Assembly: GCA_037447655.1 (NCBI GenBank) | Contig: JBBHKE010001937.1 | Coordinates: forward strand, 150,817 to 214,816 | Source: Zygnema cylindricum | Taxonomy: Eukaryota; Streptophyta; Zygnematophyceae; Zygnematales; Zygnemataceae | Reading direction: 5' to 3' | DNA length: 64,000 nt | Shown here: positions 1 to 9,613 of the stretch, piece by piece | Layout of the letters: each line of letters starts with the position of its first letter | Numbering within the stretch: the first letter of the stretch is position 1 | Notes under the pieces: generated by a model | The model's input: only the letters and a program-made list of their open reading frames with translations | Told to the model about the DNA's origin: nothing | The model's database searches: none | Translations under genes and position numbers: made by a program

Positions 1-7
1 AACACTA
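1..7. repeat. Right tip of a TA-flanked MITE cut by the window edge
   Basis: The window opens with AACAC followed by TA. This equals the last five bases and TA flank of the MITE at 7897-8254, which sits at the same place in front of the second gene copy. Only five bases of the element are visible, so the call rests on the identical context downstream. Confidence 0.45.
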
Positions 8-585
8 GAAAACGTTTTGAAAATTGTTTCACGTTATTAACTGGCATGCTTTACATGGAACTGCCAGTTTCTCGTTTTTCAAACTTTGCATTAGGTTCCA
101 TGACCTAAACCAGTCCAAAAGCTGTCCACAAACCCTAGCTCCTCTTGTTGACTGTTTAGGGTTACTTCTTGCATCAATCATTCAAACTGGACATTTTTTT
201 TGTCTCACAAATTTAAATATTTGTCTAATGCATTGAAGGTGTTCTAAATTCAGTATTTTTCTCCTTATCTTCGCTCCTATTTTTTTCAAAATAAGTGTTT
301 TGGTTGTGTTCCTGGAAAGAATCAAACGCCAGGAATCTTTCTTTTTTCTGTTTTTCTTGTAATTTGTTAAATCACATTTTTGTTTCCTCCTCTGATTTCA
401 AAGCGTAATACAGACTTTGAAAGCCTCTGGAAGCTATTAAAGTTTGAGCCCTCTAAACTGGAACTGGTTAAAGCTGAAACTGAATCTGAATAAATTGTTT
501 GTCTCATCTCTTTTAAAAAAGAAAAACGGGATCAAGACTAGTTCTCCATATGGTTTTCGTGATATAAGTTTTGTTAAAAGAAAAC

Positions 586-842
586 AACTGCTAAGTTTTG
601 CGGAAAAGAAACAAATACTTTTTAAGAAGTTTTGTTAAAAGAAAAGAAATGCGTTCAAAAACGTTTTGTTAAAAGCAAATAAAAACTTCGAATAGGTGCT
701 GGTAAAAGAAAACAAATAATTCAAAGAAGTTCAGATAAAAGAAGTTTTATTAAATGAATTTTTTACATGAAGTTGTAAAAGAAGCTTCGTTAAAAGAAGT
801 TCTGCTAAAGGAAGTTCTGCTAAAGGAAGTTCTGCTAAAATC
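586..842 (+). repeat. Degenerate GAAGTTNTGNTAAAAG repeats
   Basis: A run of imperfect short repeats built on GAAGTT and TGTTAAAAGAA. It ends in three near-exact 15-bp units (GAAGTTCTGCTAAAG) at about 797-842. The same array is present in the second copy at about 8836-9091. It lies in the 5' flank of the metallopeptidase gene. The open frames crossing it are low complexity and are not called as genes. Confidence 0.6.
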
Positions 843-1198
843 TATGGGAAGGCAAAGTGAAAGTGAGCCTCTGTGGCTTAAAATCCTCGGAAGTACTTCA
901 AAACTGTTTTCTTGTTGCATTCCTTTATCGGAGATACTGCCCTTTTCGTACAAGATTTTACGAAATGGAGAATTGGATTCAACAGTTCAATCGTCATATG
1001 TTCGTTTTGAAAATCAGGTTCGATCCTTCTTCAATTTCTGTTTTCTTTCTTTTGTTTTCATTCTTTGTTTTGGTTTTGTTTTTTGTGTTTCGTGTTTTTT
1101 TTTTCCTACAATTCAAAACTGGTTGGTTCTTCTCAAGATAATCTTTTGATGGAAGTTATTGAGCTGATAAAATTTGTTTGCCTTGCTGTCTGTAAGTT

Positions 1199-1738
1199 CT
1201 TTCCCCCACCCTCTCCCTCTCGCTCTCCCTCTCCCTCTTCCTCTCCCTCTCCCTCTCCCTCTCCCTCTCCCTCTCCCTCTCCCTCTCCCTCTCCCTCTCC
1301 CTCTCCCTCTCCCTCCCCCTCTCCCTCTCCCTCTCCCTCTCCCTCTCCCTCTCCCTCTCCCTCTCCCTCTCCCTCTCCCTCTCCCTCTCCCTCTCCCTCT
1401 CCCTCTCCCTCTCCCTCTCCCTCTCCCTCTCCCTCTCCCTCTCCCTCTCCCTCTCCCTCTCCCTCCCCCTCCCTCTCCCTCTCCCTCTCCCTCTCCCTCT
1501 CCCTCTCCCTCTCCCTCTCCCTCTCCCTCTCCCTCTCCCTCTCCCTCTCCCTCTCCCTCTCCCTCTCCCTCTCCCTCTCCCTCTCCCTCTCCCTCTCCCT
1601 CTCCCTCTCCCTCTCCCTCTCCCTCTCCCTCTCCCTCCCCCTCCCCTTCCCCTTCCCCTTCCCCCTCCCCCTCCCCCTCCCCCTCCCCTTCCCCTTCCCC
1701 TTCCCCTTCCCCCTCCCCCCTCCCCCTCCCCCTCCCCC
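1199..1738. repeat. Hexanucleotide CCCTCT tract, about 540 bp
   Basis: A nearly pure pyrimidine strand of CCCTCT units, interrupted a few times by CCCTCC and turning to CCCCTT/CCCCTC near 1636-1738. It lies about 420 bp upstream of the first exon of the truncated gene copy. All six frames are open through it (Ser-Pro, Leu-Ser, Gly-Glu, Arg-Glu repeats), purely because the hexamer contains no stop codon. The other gene copy has only a remnant, so the tract expanded here or contracted there after duplication. Confidence 0.9.
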
Positions 1739-1898
1739 AATCCTCATTTTTTTCTGGCACATGAAATATTGTGGTCCGTCCTTGTACCAAAAACCTGAAC
1801 AGAGGATATCAATAAAAAGTTTGTATCGATATTGTGGCCCTTCAACTTAGACTATGTATAGAGTACAGTGTATGATTTAGCAGCCATTATAGATATAT

Positions 1899-1922
1899 GT
1901 GTGTGTGTGTGTGTGTGTGTGT
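1899..1922. repeat. (GT)n microsatellite
   Basis: Twelve GT units upstream of exon 1. The corresponding run in the other copy, about 9582-9611, is a few units longer. Confidence 0.85.
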
Positions 1923-2507
1923 TTTGGCGTGTATGCCATCTATGCACTTTGTTAAGATATCTATTAAAGCTTGTATACACTATTTTATGCTGTAAGAGTG
2001 GACTGCATTTTTTTAAGGGGATATGTTTCAGTCTGCTGCATAAGATACATCGTTGGATGATAATTCTTTTGTGGTATTCATACTTACTGTTCGAATCCGT
2101 GTGTTTTACATTGATCTTCTGTTTTTTTTTTTTTTCCCTTTCCTAATTTACACGCATGGTGATGGAAAATTCATCTGAAAAATTGTCACTCTATAAAGCC
2201 CTAGACAGCCTTGGAAATCCCTTCAGGTCCTCGGAAAACTCCAGAAATCTCTTTGAAGCTGTAAGTAAACTGTAAAATAACCGTGAATTACCACATTTTG
2301 TCTTGCAGACAGACTCAGCCGTTTCTGTTTATTGGTTCAACCATACAGGAGAAGAGAAGTTTTACTTTCATCTGAACCCCGGATGTTCCATCACACAAGA
2401 AAGCTTTGCAGGGAATGTTTGGCTCGTGAAGGACAAAGCCGCGCAGAAGCTTCTCATGCGAGTTAAAGTAAGTTCTATGTTAAAACCATTTACAGCTTTT
2501 CAATTAA

Positions 2508-2727
2508 CTACACCGTTTATCACTATTAGTGTTAATGTTTTTTTTGCCCCTTAAAACATCTGTTCTCCGTACACTCGTCGGATTATGGATCTGATGGTTG
2601 TGATTGAAAGCCAAGATTCTCACCTTCCGATTGGCAATTGCCATGTGAAACTCGGACAAGTGTGTACGGAGAAAAGATGTCGTAAGTGGCAGAAATTATA
2701 TTAACACTAATAGCGATGCACGGTGTA
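2508..2727. mobile_element. 220-bp MITE, family 2, in intron 2 (upstream copy)
   Basis: Same element as at 10196-10415, carried along by the gene duplication. Its ends form inverted repeats starting TACACCG and reading on through CTATTAGTGTTAAT. It lies 40 bases after the exon 2 donor. Confidence 0.7.
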
Positions 2728-2739
2728 CATTACAGAAGC

Positions 2740-3330
2740 TAGATCATGGAAAGTGTTTGTGGATTCATCTTCTCAAGTTTTTGAAGTTCTTAAAGTTCTT
2801 TGGTAAAACAATGTACAACGTTTCGCTTTAGCTAACTTTCAAGTAAAAGTAATTGCGATCACTCATATCAAGCAAGTCCTAATCAAGTAAGTTTGTTCTA
2901 AGTAAGTTTTAGCAACTTCTCATAACTTCTAGTGAGTCTAGTGAGTGTTAACTAAATTACAGAAAAGTAAGTTACAGGAAGCGTTTTGTGGATACAACTT
3001 TGCAGGTTTGTGAAGGTTTTGAAGTCTCCAACAAGTTCTCTTCTAATAACCGTGCAGCTTTTCAATCAACGAAATCATAGAAAATTAAATTATAGGAAGT
3101 GTTTTTGTATTCAAGTTATTATTTTAGTCTTCAGAAAGTTCTATGGTAAAACCATTTGCATTGTTCAGCTAACCAAAGTACTGAAAATTGTTTGTGGATT
3201 CAAGTTCTCAATGTTTTGAATATTTTTCAGTTTTCAAGGTTCTATCCATTTACAACTTTTCAATATTGAAGCTTTAGCTAGATTATATAAGGTTTTTGTG
3301 ACTTGGGCTTTTCAGTTCTCAAAGGTTTTG
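2740..3330 (+). repeat. Imperfect ~115-bp repeats inside intron 2
   Basis: Several degenerate units share pieces such as GGAAGTGTTTTTGT, GTGGATTCAAGTT, TTCTATGGTAAAACCATTT and CAGCTTTTCAATTAAC. The last two pieces also follow the exon 2 donor, which suggests the intron grew by local duplication that began at the splice donor. The same array is in the other copy at about 10428-11018. Confidence 0.5.
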
Positions 3331-5667
3331 AATTTTTTTTAGCTGAGATCCCATTCACAGTTAATGTGAGAAGTGAGATCTAGGTTTGGCTTAGTTTCAG
3401 TGATATTAGTTTAGAAGTTCCTTTGGTTTTGTTATTGAAAGGGGTATGCGTGCATTGTCTATTAAAAATCTGAGCAAATTGTTTCTCGGTGTTTGAATTT
3501 CATTAAAGAACTGTTGAAAATACTTTTTACCTTAGGAAAACCACCATTCAATGTCATTCTAATACTTGTTGTTGTAGTTCATTTCCTCATCTATGCTAAT
3601 TTTCAATGTTCAATACTAGATCGTGTGGCAATCCGATTTTTTCATTTCATGTAGCGCTACCGAATAAATGTCCTAGGAAACATTTGTTGTGTACTCAGTG
3701 AATTGCTATTATCCTTAGTAAGACTGATTCTAAAAAAAATTGTCCCAGTTTTTTTTGCCCTGACCCCAAAATAGCTAGATTGGTACTTTTTATTTTCTTA
3801 ACGTTAATTCTTCTTATGGTTCAAAATCATTCACGTCATTTGGACCTCAACACCTCATAGTAATCCTTTCTTAATGTTAATAGCGGTTCTTTGTTTAGTT
3901 ATCTGAATTTCTTTAGAACCCCATAAAAATGTCTACCTTTGTGTCAGAACCTTAACTTTCTCACAATGAGCTATCGCAACTCAGGTGAACAGTTTTGCCA
4001 CTCCTTGAGCATTCCGTAGAAAGCCCCAGGCTGTTGCTTGATAAGAATCCTAAATTTCTGACAATCAATTGTTATCAGGTGTGCTCGTTGAGGAGACAAC
4101 TATGTTGTGTTCGTCAAATTGCTTTATTTTGTACCGCGAACCCATCTTTGGATGAACCGACAGAACCAGACTTAGGGTTGCCGGTTTGTTATGTAAGAAG
4201 AGTGGATACACGGCAGGGAATTCGAATAGTCGGATACTCTCAGGTTTCCATGGAGGCTCTCTATGCAGCTAAGGATGTTGTGGAGAATATTCTGCAGGTG
4301 ATGTCTGATGGGCATCGAGTATCAACCCTAGTTCTTAAGAATCATTATTTTTTATGTGGATGCAAGCATTTGTTTCATAGTTTAAAGGTGGATATTGATT
4401 ATATCATAACACACGCGTATTATCACTGGTTTTTTGGCAGTAAAACGGGTGTTCTGCGATGTAACTTACAGCTTTTGCATACCTTTTTGCACATTAAAAC
4501 GAATTTTTGGGTACAAATCACTGAATAGTATAATTGTAAAAAAATGAGGTTTTGTAATCGTGATATTATGTTGTACAATTTTTCGAGAGTTTGTTAACGC
4601 TAGAAAGAAACGGGGGAATTGGGAAATAGTGTAAAAAGTGAAAATGAGAATATTGCTAAGTTATCACCATTGCTGTGTGTTGAAAGTTGTCCAAATAAAA
4701 AAATTAAGTTGTTGAAAAAGTTGTTGATGTCAAATAGGGTGACCTTAAGCTTTCCTAATCAGAAAAAAACTTGGGTCCAAATTAAAAGCCTAGAGATTGA
4801 CCTTTCTCTAGTTCAACTTTATCAGAATTCTACTGGGTTGGAATCGAAAAAACTAAATACTCACGACTACAGTATTGAACATGTATGACATGTTGTACAC
4901 TCTCACTGGAAAACACTCTCCTTTGAAGCAGTTTTTTCTGGTCAACATATGATTTACCATGCACCACATGCGTGCTTTCCTTCTCTCTCCCTTGCCCTCT
5001 TTCTATATATATATATATCTCTTTCCCACATTCACTCAGTGACTCACCTTATGGCTTTTTTTGCGTAAATGGTCTAGCATGGATCAAATTGTCATACTAT
5101 TGTCACTCCATTCAGACTAGCTCCATTGAACGGGTTTATCTGACATTCTGTTTACGTCTATCAATGTTTAAACCTAGTAATAAAACGTCAAATCTGCATC
5201 TTACGCCAAATTTGTTTAACTTGTAGAAGATTGAGAGCTCGGTTGTTATATTCAAGACTAACTAGCTGACATATGACTTGGCAATGAATATGGAAACCTA
5301 TCGTGAAAGTTTACTGTAATATTGTGCTTTTAGTTAGAATATCGAGGAGACCCAATGTAAACTAGCCATTTCCGGTGCAGAAATGAAGGTATACAGTATC
5401 CTTTTTCCACACCACTCGGGATACAGTTGTCAATGTTACATTAATAGATAATTGCGATTTATTTACAGAAAAATAATGTAAATTCCGATTTCTTCTTCGT
5501 TTTTTTTAGGACAAACTCAGATAGTGCTGCTGTCCACATCACAAGTCGTATAGTTTCCTTTTTGTCCATTCTCTCAATTGTGTATACCTTTCTGAACCCT
5601 TTCTTGTTTCCTCCTTTTGCAGGGATGCCCAAAGAAAATATTAGATGAACTTTTAGACCATAATTGC

Positions 5668-6975
5668 GAGAGAGGAAGAGGGAAAGGGAGAGGGAGAAGG
5701 GAGAGAAGGGCAGACACAGAGGGAGAGGGAGAGGGAGAGGGAGAGGGAGAAGGGAGAGAGAGGTAGATGGAGAGGGAGAGGGAGAGGGAGCGGCAGTGGA
5801 AGCATCAGATTGAGAGGGAGAGGAAGAGGGAGAGGGAGAGGGAGAAGGAGAGGGAGAGGGGTGGGAGAGGCAAACCAAGAGGGAGAGAGAGAAAGAGGGA
5901 GGTGGAGTGATTGAGAGGGAGAGGGAAAAAAAGAGGGAGAGGGAAAAAGAGAGGGTGAGGAAAAGGAGAGGCAAACGGAGAGGGAGAGGGAGAGGGAGAG
6001 CCAAACCGTGAGGGAGAGAGAGAGGGAGACGCAGGTTGAGAGAGAGGAAAAGGGAGAAGGAGAGGGATAGGGAGAGGGAAGGGAGAGGGAGAGGGAGAGG
6101 TTGCTGACGGGAGAGGGAGGGGAAGCGAGAGAGGGAGGGGAAGAGGCAGAGTGAGAGGGAGAGGGAGAGGGAGAGAGAAAGGCTGACTGTGAGGAAATGG
6201 AAAGGGGGGGGGAAGTGGCATATTGAGGTTAAGAGGGAGTGGGAGAGGGAAAGGAGGAGAAGGAGAAGAAGAGAGGGAGAGGCAGATTGAGAGGGAGAGG
6301 GATAGGGAAACCGAGAGGGAGAGGGAGAGGGGAGGGAGAGGGGAGGGAGAGGGAGAGGGGAGGGAGAGAGAGAGGGAAAAGAGTGGCGGATTGAGAGAGA
6401 GAGGGTGAGGCAGACGGGAGAGAGGCAAAATGAGAGTGGGTGGGAGAGGGAGACTAAAAGGGAATTTGAGTGGGAGACGAATAGGGAGGGGCGGACAGAA
6501 AGGGAGATGAAGAGAGAGGAAGAAGGAGAGGGAGTTTAAAGGGAGATGAAGAGTGAGAGGAAGAGGGAGAGAGAGAGGGAGTGGAAGACGAAGACTGAGT
6601 CGGAGAGGGTGACGACGAAGACTGAGTCGGGGAGGGTGACGACGAAGAAAAGGGTGGCGGAGAGGGAGAGGGAGAGGGAGCGGGAGAGGGAGAGGGAGAG
6701 ATATACTAAGAGGGTCAGCGCAAAGGACGAAAATAGATCGGCGGCCCCATGAGGGACAAAAAAAGTTCGGACAAATTGAGAAAGAGAGAGAAAGTGGTGG
6801 AAGGGGAGGGAAAGAGAGTGGGAGAAGGAAAAAAAAAAAGATAAAAACGGTTTATAACGCTGATTGGGGGGGAAGATCACAAAGTGAGGGGGGTGATTAA
6901 GGAGAATTAGAGCGAAAAAAAGGATAAAGAAAGGGATAGAGAGAGAGGATAGGGAAAGGGAGAGAGAAAAAATTT
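5668..6975 (+). repeat. GA-rich (GGGAGA)n degenerate tract replacing the 3' half of the gene
   Basis: About 1.3 kb in which the + strand is almost all purine: GGGAGA/GAGAGG units with many substitutions. It is less regular than the tract at 1199-1738 and is in the opposite strand sense. It abuts exon 4 directly at 5667/5668. Long open frames on both strands (Ser-Pro-Leu and Arg-Glu rich) are composition artefacts. The 3' part (6540-6740) carries a short duplicated segment (GGTGACGACGAAGACTGAGTC at 6569-6644). Confidence 0.85.
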
Positions 6976-7871
6976 GTATGAAACTTGCACTTTTTTTTTT
7001 CCTTTCTCATACTTTTGAGAAAGACGTCTCCACCACAATGACATCCACGTCCCTTTTTGTTCCTCCGTGTTTAAAAGTAAAATAATGAAATGATAATAGT
7101 AACCCTAAAAACTGAAAATTACTAACATAAGACCTAAAGCTGAAAGTGGAAGCGAAACGTTCGGTTTCTCGTCAAAGAAATGACGAGATTCGTAAAATGG
7201 CATATCCTGGCTTGGATGTGACGATAAGGAATAAATTCGTGGCTGTGATACGTCGTGTTGGGGCCATAATGTTTGCATGGAAAACAAGTTGGACACATGT
7301 AATTATGGGTTGTTTAGTTTGTACTTTTTGGACCATTTTAGTGTAAACGTTTACTCTAATACAGGACAACATTGACGCTATTCAGGTCATAACTTTGAAA
7401 GATGTAAGAGGGAGCACACTTATTACAATTAAGACACATATTAGCATATTTAAATCTAATAAGACTACTCAAACGCGACATAATTAGAATACAAAATAGA
7501 CAGACAAACGGAACAACGGACATACGTCCAAGTTATTTGACAAAACAGCGTTGCGTAATCCTCCCATTTGTAAATGTTACGCATTAAAAAACTGATAATA
7601 AAGTCTACGCTTTGCGATGTGGCGTTGACACATAACTGCCGTAATTAAGTCTGACGTGTACGAATACTTAAATTTCGCGACAGCTTACAATTTTTAATAT
7701 TTCGTACGGATACATGTATTACTGTATGTAATCGTACGGCGAATATTCTTTTTTTTGCAACTCACAAATTAGAATTAACACCAAAATTAGAATAAACCTT
7801 TTTTTTTCAAATTTTCAAATTCTTAATTAGCGTCAATGACGGTATATTTACTTCCACACTATTTAAACTTT
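6976..7871. other. AT-rich spacer without a supported gene
   Basis: No exon with coding character was seen. Open frames of 60-66 codons at 7105-7372 overlap on opposite strands and have no recognisable domain. The right part (about 7440-7871) has the TTAGAATA/ATTTAAACT composition of the family 2 MITEs and ends in their terminal repeat, so it is probably the body of a decayed family 2 element whose left end I could not find. Confidence 0.45.
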
Positions 7872-7896
7872 GACACTAATAACGATGCGCGGTGTA
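7872..7896. repeat. Right terminal repeat of a family 2 MITE
   Basis: The segment CACTAATAACGATGCGCGGT followed by GTA matches the right ends of the elements at 22420-22962 and 41583-42086. The adjacent MITE begins directly after its final TA. Confidence 0.5.
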
Positions 7897-8254
7897 GTGT
7901 TGGGTATCGAGGACCCTTTTCCGATATTCAATATATATCGAATTTCAGGTACCCGATAATCGATATATCGCTTCGATATATTGAAAAGCAAACCATCGCG
8001 ATATATTTGCGATATATCGTATCGCCAATATATCGAGCCATAAAAAAAATAAAAATTTCATTTTTTTTTCAAAACCCCCCCCTTTCCGTACGATTTTTTC
8101 GTACTATGACTGTACGGACACCCATTTTTTTGCGATATATATCGCGATGGTTTATGTTGTTCCAGGTACGATATATCGAGGAATCTGCTCGATCGATATT
8201 CGATATATTGAATATCGCAATTATCGCGATATGAATTTACCCGATACCCAACAC
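7897..8254. mobile_element. MITE, family 1 (TIR GTGTTGGGTATCG, TA flanks), 358 bp
   Basis: Inverted ends GTGTTGGGTATCG and CGATACCCAACAC are flanked on both sides by TA, the target duplication typical of Tc1/mariner-type elements. The interior is rich in CGATATAT motifs and has no coding capacity. An opposite-orientation copy lies at 17794-18081. The right end abuts the downstream duplicated gene unit, and five bases of the same end start the window. No transposase is present in the window, so it would be moved in trans. Confidence 0.85.
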
Positions 8255-9576
8255 TAGAAAACGTTTTGAAAATTGTTTCACGTTATTAACTGGCATGCTT
8301 TACATGGAACTGCCAGTTTCTCGTTTTTCAAACTTTGCATTAGGTTCCATGACCTAAACCAGTCCAAAAGCTGTCCACAAACCCTAGCTCCTCTTGTTGA
8401 CTGTTTAGGGTTACTTCTTGCATCAATCATTCAAACTGGACATTTTCTTTGTCTCACAAATTTAAATATTTGTCTAATGCATTGAAGGTGTTATAAATTC
8501 AGTATTTTTCTCCTTATCTTCGCTCCTATTTTTTTCAAAATAAGTGTTTTGGTTGTGTTCCTGGAAAGAATCAAACGCCAGGAATCTTTCTTTTTTCTGT
8601 TTTTCTTGTAATTTGTTAAATCACATTTTTGTTTCCTCCTCTGATTTCAAAGCGTAATACAGACTTTGAAAGCCTCTGGAAGCTATTGAAGTTTGAGCCC
8701 TCTAAACTGGAACTGGTTAAAGCTGAAACTGAATCTGAATAAATTGTTTGTCTCATCTCTTTTAAAAAAAAAAAGGGGATCAAGACTAGTTCTCCATATG
8801 GTTTTCGTGATATAAGTTTTGTTAAAAGAAAACAACTGCTAAGTTTTGCGGAAAAGAAACAAATACTTTTTAAGAAGTTTTGTTAAAAGAAAAGAAATGC
8901 GTTCAAAAACGTTTTGTTAAAAGCAAATAAAAACTTCGAATAGGTGCTGGTAAAAGAAAACAAATAATTCAAAGAAGTTCAGATAAAAGAAGTTTTATTA
9001 AATGAAGTTTTTTACATGAAGTTGTAAAAGAAGCTTCGTTAAAAGAAGTTCTGCTAAAGGAAGTTCTGCTAAAGGAAGTTCTGCTAAAATCTATGGGAAG
9101 GCAAAGTGAAAGTGAGCCTCTGTGGCTTAAAATCCTCGGAAGTACTTCAAAACTGTTTTCTTGTTGCATTCCTTTATCGGAGATACTGCCCTTTTCGTAC
9201 AAGATTTTACGAAATGGAGAATTGGATTCAACAGTTCAATCGAATGGAGTGACCTGAACTGATCTACAAAAAATTTGTTCTCTGGATATGAGTGATGTGC
9301 GGATCGACCCGCATCTGGCCGGATCTGCTGATTTGATGCCGCCACCACAACGTCTGGTCTCGAACGCACCTTCAACTAACCGTCTTCCCTTCCTCTCCCT
9401 TCCCCTCCTCCCTCCCTCCCCTAATCCTCATTTTTTTCTGGCACATGAAATATTGTGGTCCGTCCTTGTACCAAAAACCTGAACAGAGGATATCAATAAA
9501 AAGTTTGTATCGATATTGTGGCCCTTCAACTTAGACTATGTATAGAGTACAGTGTATGATTTAGCAGCCATTATAG

Positions 9577-9613
<37 letters not shown>

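Larger units (their letters stand above)
1..5667 (+). repeat. Tandem duplication, upstream copy
   Basis: Positions 1-5667 reappear almost base for base at 8250-13356. The offset is 8249 at the start and 7688-7689 from about 1740 onward; the change comes from a length difference in the CCCTCT tract. By eye the copies differ at only a handful of sites, for example 440 (a/g), 2206 (t/c), 4082 (t/g) and 5341 (a/g), so the duplication is recent. Homology stops abruptly after the TGC codon at 5665-5667, inside exon 4 of the metallopeptidase gene, where a GA-rich tract begins. The left edge is the end of a MITE terminal repeat (AACACTAG). The segment 991-1200 also differs from its counterpart in the other copy. 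Confidence 0.95.
2156..5766 (+). pseudogene. Truncated VHL-domain/metallopeptidase gene copy
   Basis: Exons 1-3 (2156-2260, 2309-2467, 4079-4297) match the complete copy, with two amino-acid differences: Leu for Pro in exon 1 and Cys for Gly at the second codon of exon 3. Exon 4 starts at 5623 but only its first 15 codons survive. After codon TGC at 5665-5667 the frame runs into GA-rich DNA and would add 32 Arg/Glu/Gly-rich residues before TAG at 5764-5766. The zinc-binding HEFAH, the downstream YWAEG segment and all later exons are missing, so it cannot be a peptidase. It could still be transcribed to give a protein with the beta domain and a charged tail. Splice sites and 5' flank are intact. 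Calling it a pseudogene is inference; expression is unknown. Confidence 0.8.

Noticed and set aside
1065-1850. Long Ser-Pro, Leu-Ser and Gly-Glu open frames on both strands
   Set aside because: All six frames are open because the CCCTCT hexamer cannot make a stop codon; they reflect composition, not coding.
5459-6880. Several long open frames across the GA-rich tract, such as 5805-6428 minus
   Set aside because: Low-complexity Pro/Leu/Ser or Arg/Glu/Gly sequence with no domain; only the first 32 codons after exon 4 matter as read-through.
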